64,000 bases of DNA from Taudactylus pleione (lineage: Eukaryota > Chordata > Amphibia > Anura > Myobatrachidae), in contig JAUIMM010000534.1 of the NCBI GenBank assembly GCA_031769625.1, positions 12,787,001 to 12,851,000 on the forward strand. The letters are read 5' to 3'. Shown here piece after piece: positions 1 to 11,649 of this stretch (positions within the stretch are counted from its first letter, which is position 1; every line of letters begins with the position of its first letter). Position numbers and translations under genes: made by a program. The notes under the pieces were generated by a model. That model ran no database searches. It saw only the letters and a program-made list of their open reading frames with translations, and was not told the origin of the DNA.

Positions 1-243
1 GTTTGCTAGATTTGCGTTTTTATTTTCCGGTCGCTTTTTTTTGGGATATTTTTTTGGCCTCGTTTCTTGATTTGGTAAGTTTTGTGAAGTCTAACTTTGG
101 TTCAATTGGTGTCTCCTTCTATTTGTTATTGTTCTTAATTTTTTGACCCATAATTTCATCTCTTTTAAGTTTTTTTTTCTTTCGGCCCCAAAGACCTTTT
201 GATTGGGAATCTTATATATTTGCTCTTGGTAAGTCAATTTTTT

Positions 244-563
244 TACTTGTATTTGCGAACTAATTAGCGCATTTTTCTCTGTTTGTATAGTGACTTGTAA
301 TGGCGAACTAATTAGCGCATTTTTCTCTGTTTGTATAGTGACTTGTATTGGCGAACTAATTAGCGCATTTATCTTTGTTTGTATAGTGACTTGTATTGGC
401 GAACTAATTAGCGCATTTTTCTCTGTTTGTATAGTGACTTGTATTTGCGAACTAATTAGCGCATTTTTCTTTGTTTGTATAGTGACTTGTATTGGCGAAC
501 TAATTAGCGCATTTTTCTGTTTGTATAGTGACTTGTATTGGCGAACTAATTAGCGCATTTTTA
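244..563 (+). repeat. 48-bp tandem repeat, about 6.7 copies
   Basis: The block GCGAACTAATTAGCGCA recurs at 255, 303, 351, 399, 447, 495 and 541, a spacing of 48 bp except for the last (46 bp, loss of CT). Because 48 is a multiple of three, one frame stays open for 87 codons as a 16-residue periodic peptide; I regard that as a by-product, not a gene. It lies in the 5' part of the Harbinger element upstream of the transposase. Confidence 0.95.
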
Positions 564-922
564 AATGCTTATTCATCCTGTAAAATTGTTTGTGTTTTCC
601 CTTTAGCATTTTTGGCTTACATTTGACCCCAATTTGACGTACTGTGTGCAATGTCGTTTTGCTCGTTGCCCAAATGTGTGTTTCGCCTATTTTATGTTTT
701 GTCTTGCACCAAATTTAGAAACATAAATGCACAGACTAAACTTTTTTTTATTAATATTGGGAATATTTTCAGTTTGGACGTATCATGACAATACCCCGGC
801 ATGTAAGCAGCAATGGATGGTATCATCAAGCTAAGTTGTTTTAATTTTCTTTTGGGGTGGGTAAAAAGCCTTACATTCAAATCTTGCCATTTCAGGTTGA
901 TCTGGGGCGGTTTGTTCTGGCC

Positions 923-2020
923 ATGCTCCCGGAAGCCGACCAACCTCAATCTCGTCCCAGACGTAGGCATCGTAGGCGTGCAAGGCCCCAGATATTTTCA
1001 AACACGTGTCACCCTTTTTGGAATGCCCGATGATGAGGTTTTAAGACGCTACCGTCTTCCTCCCAAAATCATCATAGACACTCATTAATAGAGAGTGATC
1101 TTGAGCGGCAAATTGACAGTCCAACAGCAATACCACCACTTACGCAATTTATGGCGGTGTTACATTTCTGTGCCTCAGGATCGTTTCAAACAACGGTGGG
1201 AATAGTGGCGGGCATCTCACAATCCTCCTTTTCCAGGATCCTGAGGGCAGTGATGGAGGCCCATTTCAAGCACCTCCATCATTTTATTAAAATGCCTTTG
1301 GATATGGGTGCCCTTAGTGTGGCCAAGGCCAATTTTTACCAAATAGCTGGCTTCCCACACATCATAGAGGTTGTGGATGGTACTCACATGCCACTTCAGC
1401 CTCCAGCATGGCTGGAGGCCATATTTCGCAACCGTAAACACTATCACTCCCTGAATGTAATGGTGGTATGTGATGCCTCCCTCCAGATCCTGTCCCTGAA
1501 TGCAAAATTACCAGGAAGTGCACATGACTCCTTCGTCATCCGGCAATCAGGGATATGGCACAAATTAACCAACCTACAAGCTGGTGATGCGTGGCTTCTG
1601 GGTAAGTGGAGACCTTTAGTACATAACAATGTTAAGCTGGATACACAGTGATCCTGATGTTGTCTATTCTTTTTCACAGGAGACAGTGGCTACCCTTGCA
1701 TGCCCTGGCTGCTCACTCCTTATTTGGCTCCCACACCAGGCCCACAAAGTGAGTTTAATACCGCACTTACAGCCACCAGGCAAGTGTTGGAGCGCTGTAT
1801 CAGATGCCTCCACCGCTCTGGTGGCGAGCTCATGTATTTGCCGGATATGGTTTCGAAAATTGTGGTCCTGTGTGGGATATTTCACAACATCGCCATAAGG
1901 AGTGGTGTCCCAATGCAGCCAGAGGATGCCTTACCTGAGGATGGCCCCCCCGAGGTTGGTCGGAGGTCAGTATGTGGGGGGGCCATACGCGATGATGTGG
2001 TGGCCCGATATTTTAGGTAA
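923..2020 (+). pseudogene. HARBI1-like Harbinger transposase, frameshifted
   Basis: DDE nuclease that would cut and join the element's ends. A start at 923 (ATG after a splice-acceptor-like TTTCAG at about 895) opens an Arg-rich N-terminus, followed by the MPDDEVLRRYRL motif, the PPLTQ..LHFCASGSFQ helix-turn-helix region, VVDGTHM (first D), GSAHDSFV (second D), then GDSGYP...PWLLTP and TRQVLER (E). A 78-bp intron, 1602-1679, with GTAAGT donor and TTTCACAG acceptor, joins WLLG to DSGYP in frame. Damage: one frameshift near 1000, a second near 1080 (after IIID), and a short deletion after VLERC where the family normally has about eight more residues. Stop TAA 2018-2020; polyadenylation signal AATAAA at 2370-2375. 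Clearly inactive as it stands. Confidence 0.85.
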
Positions 2021-2846
2021 TTATTGACAAAACAACAGTGTTTATACCCAATGTGTTACGGTTTGTTTGCATTCATCTTTTTTTAAATTAATTTTTGCCC
2101 CATCTTCTGTTTGTTTGTATAATCTTTGGCATTCCCACGATGACTACTTCCTGCTACCCTTCAAAAACCTTTATGTGGAAACTTGTGGAATATATTATGT
2201 CACCCATATTGCAACGCCATATTTGTTGAATCATGTGGGCATGGACCTTCGTCAACCAGTTCTTGATTTGTTGTGTGTTTGTTTCCTGTTTTTGGTATGT
2301 GGTGTATTTCTGATTATCACTGTGTGTTTTGTTTGTGAGTGACCACTTTGTTTTTTGATTTCTGTTGTGAATAAATATTTGGAGAGTGTAATTTGTTTCC
2401 TTTTTGGGCACGTTAGAAGCAAGTGTAACCAAACTCACAAACGTTAAATTTGCCTAAGGGGTAACCCAGTAATGAAGCAAGTTGAGCTAAAATGTAATAT
2501 GTTTTCGGGGTACAAACCAACACACCAAGGAATCCTGTACAATCAATTGGCTTCGTAAGATCGGCCTAAGCAGATTGCCCACCAAATAGGAACCTGTAAA
2601 ATGTTGTAAACTATAATGTTGCCCACCCCAAAAAAGGAAAATTACATTGGTACTGGTAGGTGTTTCTTGTGCCTGTTTGCATTCAAAATACAACACACAA
2701 TCTGTAGTGAGATTAATTGGCAATCCTTGCTTGAAGAGTCTACTTATGTCAGTGTAAAGAATCTTGGATTTACACAAAACGCATGAGACAGAGCGTTAAT
2801 TAAAACTGATTTATTTTTAAACAATTTGTAAAAAAAAACCAAAAAA
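2021..2846. other. Intergenic spacer between the convergent Harbinger genes
   Basis: No gene is visible. The stretch contains the two poly(A) signals that end the convergent genes: AATAAA at 2370-2375 on plus and, on minus, AATAAA at 2815-2810, just beyond the Myb stop codon. Several open frames here are short and lack family resemblance. Confidence 0.6.
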
Positions 2847-4236
2847 CTAATTCCTAAGGAGGACCGCCAGATGGTCAAGGCCCTGCAGCAGCCCAGTGAC
2901 TTGCTCCCGCATACAGGCCACACACTGACAGATTTCTGTCCAACGCCTCTGTTCCTCTGTGGGTGACAAAAGTTTGGGGATTAATACATCAATAATGAAG
3001 CAACATTCAAAAACAACACAAAACAAGCAAACCAAAACTTAAAAGCTTGTGCCAAAAACCAACATTACACAGATAAAACCCAGCACCCAAAAATGTCGTA
3101 TGCCAAAAATACAAGGGCCCAAAAAAAAGGCACACAGGTGTGATATGTGTATGGTGAAATCAGCAGGAACAGGTAAAGACAACCCCCAAAAATTCCAAAA
3201 GGCGACAGAAAGCCCACAAAAATGGGGACGACACATGATTACATACAAACAGTTTGTGTTGCACAAAAAAACAAACAAAAAACATACCGTTCTGCAAAAC
3301 GCCAGAGCCAGAAGCCACTCCCTCGACCTCCTCGGAGGTGGCTACATTCCCCAAACCTAGGGGCAGGGTGTTTGCAGAATCCTGGGAGGGGGTATTTGGA
3401 GGAGGGGCGGTTGGAGGAGAGGGGGAATTGGGCTGGAGGGGAAGTAGCCCCGAAATCTCGGCCACAGGGTCTGGGGAGGAGGGGGTAATTGAGGAATTGG
3501 GGGTTGGCGAGAGTGGCCGTGACCGGCGTCTTGTCTGCCGATGACGCCGTAGTCTTTGCTGTGCCCCTAAAAGATGTAAAAAATATTGTGGTTAGTTTCA
3601 ACATGAATCCCAAAAAAAACCAAAAAAAAAAACATGCACTTGCAGATATGAGTACAAGGAATAAATAGGACAGACATGAAAACATGCACATGCAGATATG
3701 AGTACAAGGAATAAATAGGACAGACATGAAAACATGCACATGCAGATATGAGTACAAGGAATAAATAGGACAGACATGAAAACATGCACATGCAGATATA
3801 AGTACAAGGAATAAATAGGACAGACATGAAAACATGCACATGCAGATATGAGTACAAGGAATAAATAGGACAGACATGAAAACATGCACATGCAGATATG
3901 AGTACAAGGAATAAATAGGACAGACATGAAAACATGCACACGCAGTTAGGGCCCACAAGATAAACTTGAAAACCACAGTCCATAAAACTTACTTTCCTCG
4001 ATCTGCATGCGAAAGCATGCCAGCAAGCGGGGCGTCCGCCGGTGCAGGTCCGACCACCTGCGCTCCAGCTGGCCAATATGTCGGCGTGAGCCGAAGGAGC
4101 GCAGGCGGCGACGTACCACCGCATATGCGGAATGCTTTCTTTGATTTGTGATGGGTGGAGGCTGCCTGGTGATCCGCCTGTCCATCACCTCCGTGAGCAC
4201 CAGCAGCTCGCGCCTGGTGAATGCGGCGGCTCTCAT
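2847..4236 (-). CDS. Harbinger Myb/SANT-like DNA-binding protein, three exons, apparently intact
   Basis: In PIF/Harbinger elements the second protein is a Myb-like (trihelix) factor that partners the transposase and helps it reach the nucleus and the terminal repeats. Exon 1 is 4236-3993 (start MRAAAFTRREL), exon 2 is 3566-3288, exon 3 is 2956-2847. All junctions are GT-AG and the phases agree across both introns (1+2 bases each time), giving 633 nt including the stop, that is 210 residues. Exon 1 carries the Myb-like fold with the conserved KHSAYAVV...RR..GQLERRWSDLHRR segment. Exon 2 is Ser/Pro/Arg-rich linker; exon 3 is a short C-terminal helix (EEQRRWTEICQ...). I see no stop or frameshift, in contrast to the transposase. 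The first intron is inflated by a 50-bp tandem repeat. Exon borders are inferred from sequence only. Confidence 0.75.
3632..3945. repeat. 50-bp tandem repeat in the first intron of the Myb-like gene
   Basis: ACATGCAC recurs at 3632, 3682, 3732, 3782, 3832, 3882 and 3932, an exact 50-bp period with very few differences between copies. The copies carry a GGAATAAATAGGACAGACAT core. All three minus frames run open through it, giving spurious Cys/Ile-rich ORFs. Confidence 0.95.
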
Positions 4237-4911
4237 GATGGCAATGGTGTATTTTTCGAAAATTATTTTTAATAAAGCACCCAAAAAAAATTTGATTGGC
4301 TAATGTATTTGGGAAATTAACAGGACAAATTCTATTGGTTAGTGTATGAGTCATGTGTTCGACAGGGCCACAGATCTCTTGAGAGTTATGATAGGCTTGA
4401 TGCAGTGACATGTGTAAGCAAATTAAAATAAAGAAATGAACCACAGAAAATTTGCAGGGATCCAAACAAATAGAACAATTGTTTAATTGGGGCTAACATG
4501 TCTTATGAACAATAAAAGCGAATGTTTAAGCCGTACGTATTCTGCGGGTAAACACAAACACGGACAAGATTAAAGTTTATTGCATTGTGTTGAAAAAAAA
4601 TAAAAAATTAAGCTAATTGATACATTGATTGCCATGATACGATTGAGGGAGGTAGGCAGAATAAACTAGCAGGTAATCGGAATCTGACAGGCCCACTTCC
4701 GGTTTGTACTTGTGCGTGCGTTCCCTTCAAGCCATTTCGGGGATGTACACTCGCTATTTGGCACGCTCGTTAGTTAGAGGAGGGGTCGCCTGAGTTTGGG
4801 GCGGATTTTTAGCTGCGTTCGAAAATACGAGCGAGTGATTGAATTTAAATATTTTTTTACGTACGCCGAACGTACGTACGCCCACTTGCGAGTGGGTCTG
4901 AATCAGGGCCA

Positions 4912-5176
4912 TAGTGTTTAATCCTTAGTACCCTCATATATTGAGATTAATCTGTCTTTTAATTGTATTATTTTTTATTTTTCTTTATCCACTTGTGCAC
5001 GAATTCATATATAAAATCCTAAATTAGGAGAATATTATATGTAGGAGAAATAATACTCTGAGGACTCCATAATTATCTTGATAAAAGTTCAGCAAGGAAC
5101 TGAAACATTGATATACAAAACGCCACATATCGTCTGTTCATTGAATTAATGCCGTGAGTGCCGCACCTTAGCAATT

Positions 5177-5229
<53 letters not shown>

Positions 5230-5261
5230 CATCTAGAAGTGTTTTTTGCTAATATACCTTC
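4912..5261. repeat. Unassigned AT-rich DNA with a (TA)n microsatellite
   Basis: Nothing coding is visible. A (TA)n run occupies about 5179-5227, interrupted once by TTT. Confidence 0.8.
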
Positions 5262-5269
5262 ATAGATAT

Positions 5270-5526
5270 TAGGGATGTGCAGGCTCGGATAGGTTCGAGT
5301 TTGCACGTTGAGTTCGGATTTTTCCCTCCAAAAAAAACGGAACTCAGAAAGAGGCAAAACGTCATCTTACATGGACGAACATCATCATTCCTGGATTTTT
5401 GTCCAGGAATGATGATGTTCGTCCATGTAAGATGACGTTTTGCCTCTTTCTGAGTTCCGTTTTTTTGGAGGGAAAAATCCGAACTCAACGTGCAAACTCG
5501 AACCTATCCGAGCCTGCACATCCCTA
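5270..5526. mobile_element. hAT-type fold-back MITE, near-perfect palindrome
   Basis: The 257-bp element begins TAGGGATGTGCAGGCTCGGA and ends with its exact inverse. The two arms pair almost without mismatch up to a small central loop near 5396-5402. It is flanked by the 8-bp direct repeat ATAGATAT (5262-5269 and 5527-5534), the size typical of hAT. An internal block GAGGCAAAACGTCATC also occurs in the terminal region of the large hAT at 40612-46394 (46264-46279, other strand), so it is probably a relative of that family. Confidence 0.9.
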
Positions 5527-5534
5527 ATAGATAT

Positions 5535-6624
5535 ATATCTTTTTCACCTTTTTTGACATAAAGAGCATTATTTGACATATATTTTTCAACTATTATCATG
5601 AGGTGGACAATGAATGACTAAACAAAGATGAACAATAAATACAGATTATAGTTATAGTATGGCTATATTTATAATTTTAACAAGCAGTCTCTAGATCATT
5701 ATTTAGGATTTTTGTAAGTCACTGGAAATTTTACATATTCATATAAGTTTATTAATAAATATATAATTAGTATGGATTATACTATTATATGAGAATTTGT
5801 GAGAATGGAGATATAACAACACTCGGGTCTATTAATTTGGGTTATTTATGTTTATTCACTTTTTTCTCACTTTATTATATTAATATTAATTCTAATTTAT
5901 TTATTTTTGTGTTCATCACTTAGGCACATATATTGATCTTACATCATCTTAACACTCTACATCGTCTTACTTTAACACTATGAGTAGCCCGACACTAGAC
6001 TTCTATACATAATACATTACATAAAATAGATTTTTACTAATATGAAATAAAGGTGATCAAGGATATATGCATGTAATAATGCCAATATGTATAAACTCCA
6101 CTTACTAATGTGTTTTGGTTATACAATTTAATAGATTGCACATTTGGGAAAATATTTTTTTTTAATTCCACAGCAGATAATATTGTATAAATAACTATGT
6201 ATAATGGAATGAAAATGAAAATGTTTTAATTACTACACTACATTATAAGTTTCTGTCAAATGAAAACTATTGCTTTTCTGTTTGTCTGAGAAAGACTATA
6301 TTTGGGGATAATGATAATCTCAGTTGAGACAGGATCTAAATAGTATAATAGATCATCACCATATGTCACAGGAGGAAAAAAACTATGATTGGATGTTTCA
6401 GGTAAAAATTATAGGTGCCAAGGGAGAATCAGGTTCAGGGCCTTGAAAAAGCTTAATTGATGTAATATATGTTTTTCCGACAGCAACTAGGATCTATGTT
6501 TATATACTTGATACGGCAGATATATGTGATTTAATAACAAGAGTCCGGCTGACAGTGTGGTGATATTGAGCAACAGTGACCGGGGCTAAATATAGCCACC
6601 AACGTGCGGCCGGCTTATGTGCGC
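5535..6624. other. AT-rich DNA without recognisable genes
   Basis: I see no gene and no clear element end. The last part, from about 6542, holds a diverged copy of the ~100-bp motif (AGTCCGGCTGACA...) that is repeated just downstream. Confidence 0.6.
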
Positions 6625-6830
6625 TTGATAGCAGTCCGGCTGACAATGTGATGTTTTTAAGCGGCAGTGACCGTGGCTAACTATAGCGTTTAGCATCCAG
6701 CTGGCCTAAGTGTACATATAATTAGGCTACCTGATAGCAGTCTGGCTGACAGCGTGATGTTATTGAGCGGCAGTGACAGCGCCTAACCATAGCCTCTACC
6801 GTACAGTTGGCTAATGTATGCACGTGTCTC
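6542..6830. repeat. Imperfect ~90-105 bp tandem motif
   Basis: The motif AGTCNGGCTGACAG.GTG..G..ATTGAGC.GCAGTGACCG starts at 6542, 6633 and 6738. The last two copies are also present in B (14708, 14813) and C (34128, 34233), so the array predates the duplication. Confidence 0.75.
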
Positions 6831-8021
6831 AGTCTATAACTTTAAATTAAATTATTAATGAACAGCAGTGACCACAATTAAAGAGAGCTCAGTAGATAAT
6901 TAGTGTAAATATGTTCCTATGTTTGAATATGACTACTATGTAGCTACTAATAGTTCCTTGATATGCAGCGATAGTGACTGTGATTACTGCAAGCTCGATC
7001 CACATCCAAGATACCAGTATTTGATCGATTGGAAGTATTTCTTATTTAAATGTAGCATGAATAAAGATATTATTTTAATAACATAAGAAAGAGTACAGAG
7101 AGATACTGGTTTGAACAACAGCTTCAGATAAATAAAATAGGGTTATTCATTATCCTGATAATAATTAATGTGAGAAGGTAAGTGCTGCTGAACGATAGAC
7201 ATATATTTGACTGAATAATTATATATGAACAAATAGTTACTTCCAGGTTATCTTGATATTATCACACAATTAGTGCATTTGTGTGTAATTTGGGAGTAAA
7301 ACACAGACACCATAAATAAAGTTGCAGCACTGTATCTCTACCTTTATTATTTGAAAAGCTATTATAGGTATGGCAAATCTTATTGAATGATGTGACAAAA
7401 GAGTAACAGCATTTGGATACATTAATAACCACCCACATGCTAAAATCAGCAACACATTTATATACACACACACAGTCACTAGAATGGCAAGGATAGTATC
7501 CTTCATAATAACAAGCTAGATATGAACATTTCACCGCCATCCTGCTTTCAGCCCATTTGAGATATTTAACGAAGATGGTACTACAAATACGGGTATTAAC
7601 CATTATATAATAGACATAACACTACAAATACGGGTATCAGCCACTATACAAGATTATTACTACTAGATAAATAAAAAACACACAATTACCAGTGGTTCAT
7701 AGTAATTAGTGTATTTTAGATTTATTTTATTTTTTTTTGCGATAAAAATATATATGTATTTGTATTCTCTTTTTTCACACATCTAGTGCACTTATATGTT
7801 TGTTTTGTTAGTGTATGTTCATTATGTTTCTGTTAAGCATTTATATTTCACTTACGATATAAGTCTCTTTGAACAATTGAAGTATTTTAACTAGTACTAA
7901 TAAAAGTTATAGTTTATCAAAATTCTGGTCCAGGTGCACTGCCAATTAGACTTTTTTTTCTTTTTTTGTTTGTTTCAATTAAGAAAATATAAGGCACAAC
8001 CCAAGTCATATAATCCCTGAA

Positions 8022-8228
8022 ATGTTTTATTATGCTATAGTATTCCTGATAACAACCCCTTGTCCATTAATAAGTGATGGATCCTGCCTTTTACAATTAT
8101 GGTTCCAGAGCAATGTGGACTACAGTATGTTGCTTGGTGACACTAACTTGGCATGCTGCAGTCATCTCCACTTCAGTTATATTGTACAGTACTTAGCAGA
8201 AAACTTTGAGGCAGAGTCCTTCACCTGA
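8022..8228 (+). other. Short ORF (68 codons) conserved in copies A and C
   Basis: The same 68-codon frame, MFYYAIVFLITTPCPL..., is open at 8022-8228 and 61748-61954 but broken in copy B (16067) by a one-base loss. There is no family resemblance and no sign of selection I can judge by eye. I list it because it is shared, not because I believe it is a gene. Confidence 0.2.
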
Positions 8229-8849
8229 GATGGAGAGATAAAGGATCTCCCTATTGGAGAATTGAAAATAGCCTTCAGGACTCCTCGTGTAGAAGAAACC
8301 TTAATAAGACGGCACTTATACCAACAAAGCAATACAGTAGTTGAGAAATAAAGGCTTATTGATTACTGAAAAAAAAAATCAATCTCATGAAGATAAAAAA
8401 AACAACTTCAAGTCTACTGTATTAAGCACAAGAGAGTCAGGCATAGAACTCATCCATATTTCAAATAACTGTACAGAAAACTTTTTTTCTGCAACAGGTG
8501 CATTGCCAATTAGACGTCTTTTTCTTCATTTTTGTTTATATCTTGGTTCAAGTCTGGCGGTAGCAGAGGAGTAACGTGAAGCCATGGCACCCGGAGCATG
8601 CTGTTACTATGTGCCCTTTCCCTCTACTGAATTTTGCCAAAGTGGTCGTGGGCCACATCTGCCAACACAGGAGCTCAAACCTACCTACTGTTCTCTGGCT
8701 GTCAGGACACGCCATTGATAAAATAAAGGCAGGGAGGGGATGTATGCTTATGCAGTCCACTGCCAGCAGCAGCTGCAGAGACCAGTTGTCCAAAAGTAGT
8801 GACAGTCACAGTGGGAGATGCAGGTGGTGATATATATATAATCTCTATC

Positions 8850-9185
8850 CTACTCCCCCCAACTTGTGGCCACAATAACTCCCCACCCGCAATAACCCCC
8901 CTGCCCACAGCCACAATAATCCCCCCCACCCGCGGCCACAGTAATTTCGCTGCTCGTGGCCACAAGCATCCTTCCCGCTCACACCCACAGTAATTCCCCC
9001 TGCTCACAGCCACAATTATCCACCACCCCCAATCACAGCTACAAGCTTCACTCACGCTTGCCTCAAGCATCCTTCCCGCTCAATAATCCCTCCTGCTCGC
9101 AGCCACAACAATCCACCCCCCCGCTACAAGCTTTCCCCCCACAAGCATCCTTCCTGCCTGCAGCCACAGTAATTCTCCTCAGTGT
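8850..9185. repeat. C-rich degenerate minisatellite, copy A
   Basis: About ten degenerate units of the type CCGCTCGCGGCCACAATAAT, roughly 25-40 bp each, mixed with AAGCATCCTTCCCGCT units. The same array is present in B (17450-17780) and C (63140-63420) with different unit order, so it has rearranged since duplication. Confidence 0.75.
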
Positions 9186-9645
9186 CATGGGTGCAGCCTC
9201 CCCCGCCCAGAAACTGTGGTCCAGAGTGCATTCCTACCTGCTCCCCTGCGCAGTCCTCTGTGTCATGATCCAATGCAGGCAGGAGCAGAGGAGGAGGTGA
9301 TCAGGGAGCCCTGCCTGCAGTGCACCTGGAGCCGGCACCCGGGACACTGTCTTTAATTAAACAACTCCTGGAGTCATACTCCAGCAGCTGCCAGCACCCT
9401 CTGTCCGGCGCCTGGAGCTCGCGCTCCTCTGGAACCGCCTTCCCTACGCCCCTGGGCAGTGGCACATCCCAGACAAATCTGAATTAAGTGATGTTATTTT
9501 GGGATCACTGGACCAATTTACAATTGTAACTTTGGATGTGTATTTAGGTTGTTTATCTTGTGCGGAGGATATCAGTTTGGTTTACTAAATTGAAACATGT
9601 AGTTTTATCAGAGGAGTGTAAAAAAGCAGCTTAACTAGGAACAGA

Positions 9646-10243
9646 GGGCCTGATTCAGAGCCGCTCGTAAGCGGCCGCTCGTTCGCTCCGAGCGATGTTC
9701 GCACATCTGCGCATGCGTATGGGTCGTAATGTGCATGCGCCAACCAGTCAGTGCGGTTGGAAAACATGTGTTCGCAAAATTGTGAGTGCCTGCTAATTTG
9801 AGTGACAGGATGAGGCATTTGTGGGTGGTAACAGGGGAAGGTGCTTGAAAACGGGGAGTGGAGATCTGAACGCAGGCGTGCCAAACGGTCAAAACGGGTG
9901 TTTTAAGGGTGTGCATAATTAACAAAGCAGCGTCATCGACCACGTCACTTGGTTGTTTCTTAGCCTGAACTGTTCGCATGATTGCGGTAGGAAAATCCAA
10001 CCACAAGCACTACGAGCAGTTCAGACGCCTTTCGATGTACTCGATTAATCTAATAAATAGCGGAGATGACGTATGATGCGAGCGGCCAGGGGGCGTCTTT
10101 ACAAAATAGCGAACGCATGTTTCGTTCACTCACTCAGACATAGAGGCATCAAAAGAATGCAAAGAGCGAGCGCTCAATTTAAATAGCCGGACCCTTTTTC
10201 TGAACGAGCGAGCGCAAATAGCGTCCGGCTCTGAATCAGGCCC
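9646..10243. mobile_element. Harbinger-type MITE (598 bp) in copy A
   Basis: The element starts GGGCCTGATTCAGAGCCG and ends with the inverse CGGCTCTGAATCAGGCCC. It is flanked by AGA on both sides (9643-9645, 10244-10246). Copy C keeps the sequence without the insert (near 63870), which shows the 3-bp duplication directly. The ends match the right terminus of the Harbinger element at 4911. No coding capacity. Confidence 0.9.
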
Positions 10244-10326
10244 AGAGTGTATAGTAAAGATAGTGTTCTTTAGTGTAAGTAAACTTGATTGTGGGAAACA
10301 ACTGGCTCTGCCGATATGAAATTAAG

Positions 10327-10630
10327 GGATCTATTTACTAAGCCTTAGATGGAGATAAAGTGAACTGAGAAAGTACCAACCAACCAGCTCCTAACTGTCA
10401 TTTTTCAAATTCAGCCTGTGACATGGCAGTTAAAAGCTGATTGGCTGGTACTTTATATCCATTCACTTTATCTCCATCCAAGGCTTAGTTATTAGATCCC
10501 TAAGTACCAGCCAACCAGATCCTAGCTGTCATTTTCAAACACAGCCTGTGGCATGGCAGTTAGGAGCTGATTTGCTGGTACTTTATCTCCATTCACTTTA
10601 TCTCCATGCAAGGCTTAGTAAATAGACCCC
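10327..10630. mobile_element. Palindromic MITE, double copy (TATTTACTAAGCCTTAGATG type)
   Basis: GGGATCTATTTACTAAGCCT at the left pairs with AGGCTTAGTAAATAGACCCC at the right, and a second copy of the stem half lies in between (near 10490-10510), so two units are fused. The same family recurs at 18911-19227 and, more diverged, at 38356-38528 and 47544-47700. Superfamily not determined. Confidence 0.7.
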
Positions 10631-10663
10631 TCAAAGACAAATAGATCAAGACTACATTTGACA

Positions 10664-11649
10664 GTAAAGTTCAGGCCTACATACTTCCTGCTAACAATAT
10701 TTCTGGGACAACTGCAAGAAGAAGAGTTGTAATAAATTATTTTATCTAAGCTCAGTGGCTGTAGCGGATTATAATAGGGACAGTGAAAGAAACGCTGTCC
10801 ACGCTATCTGATTTTTTTCTAAAACATAAAGCAATTTGAAGATTAAAGACTTAAAAGCTTAATCTAATGAGAACTTTACACTGATGGTCAGCATCGAGAA
10901 TATGCTGTACACTGCAATCCTTAACAATGAACTTTTCCTAGCAAATTCACTTTTTAATACTACCACCTCCTGATCACTCAATATGGAAGAACATCAGTGC
11001 CAAATAGTCCTATTGATCTAGACTTCTATGAAGCACCTTCTCCGAGCAAGAATTAGAAAGAGTCCTGAAGGAATAACATTTAGGTACAGGTCCTTGCATT
11101 CAATTATTGCATTGCATAGTGCATTCGGAAATTTTTATTTACTTAATAAAATTTTGATAGTGTATTGTGCTTATTGTCCCTTCTTTTATATTTCTGTTGT
11201 ATGTTTTATTCTTTATCAGGACACCTGAATACTTTTAAGTTGCTCAGTTGGATTTCAATAATTCATGTGATGCTTATTACAACATACAGTAGCAACAGGC
11301 TTATTTTGGGCAACAGAGTAAGGGGGCTCAAACTTTGGTGCAAGTGTGACATTGGTAAATGTGTCAGGGTCTTGCTGTGTTTTCCAATAAATTTGGGAAG
11401 ATGTTCTTGCAGTTTATTGCTTGGCATATGAGGCTTGTTTAACATCAATAAGTGAAATAGAGTGAATGTAAAAGAATTATAGGAGTTGCAGTAAATAATG
11501 AGTCCTAAGATGTACAGGAAATGATGGCCCTGGGTCTATAGCAGGTTTAAATTGCGCATTGCATATATCCCCAAGTTTGCCTGAGCCAGCAGGTGAGTAC
11601 CGTCTTTTGTAGTGTTTCCCATACCTGGTCCTCATGGCCCACTCACAGT
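10664..11649. other. Sequence unique to the A-B junction
   Basis: No gene or repeat family recognised. A TGTTTCCCATACC motif at about 11611 and its inverse ATGGGAAACACTGA at about 12152 may be the ends of an older element that encloses the next hAT insertion. Confidence 0.5.

Larger units (their letters stand above)
1..4911. mobile_element. PIF/Harbinger DNA transposon, left end outside the window
   Basis: The segment holds the two convergent genes expected of a Harbinger element: a HARBI1-like transposase on plus and a Myb/SANT-like protein on minus. The right end at about 4882-4911 reads, in reverse complement, GGCCCTGATTCAGACCCACT, which matches the termini of several MITEs further along (9646, 18230, 63898). 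The matching left terminus is not seen, so the element begins before base 1. Bases 4237-4911 are the promoter side of the Myb gene and the right terminal region; no further gene is visible there. Family assignment rests on the two proteins and on the shared terminal sequence. Confidence 0.85.
6625..10663. repeat. Large repeated segment, copy A
   Basis: From CTTGATAGCAGTCC at about 6625 to TTTGACAGTA at about 10663 this DNA aligns with 14703-19263 (copy B) and with the interrupted copy C (34120-64000). It lacks the G-rich minisatellite found in B and C near 16880 and 62585 and has its own MITE at 9646. No transposase or reverse transcriptase is visible. It may be a large non-autonomous element or a segmental duplication; ends matching a known transposon were not found. 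Confidence 0.8.

Noticed and set aside
290..553. 87-codon plus ORF of 16-residue repeats
   Set aside because: Product of a 48-bp tandem repeat; no start context or family.
244..563. CRISPR array
   Set aside because: Repeats are contiguous without unique spacers, and the context is eukaryotic transposon DNA.
3632..3945. CRISPR-like regular spacing
   Set aside because: Whole 50-bp period is repeated, there are no variable spacers.
3239..4124. Long minus-strand ORFs of Cys/Ile/His-rich repeats (up to 245 codons)
   Set aside because: They arise because a 50-bp tandem repeat happens to lack stops; they overlap the intron and exons of the Myb-like gene.
8956..9300. Pro/His-rich plus ORF (114 codons)
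   Set aside because: C-rich minisatellite translated; equivalent regions in B and C have different frames.
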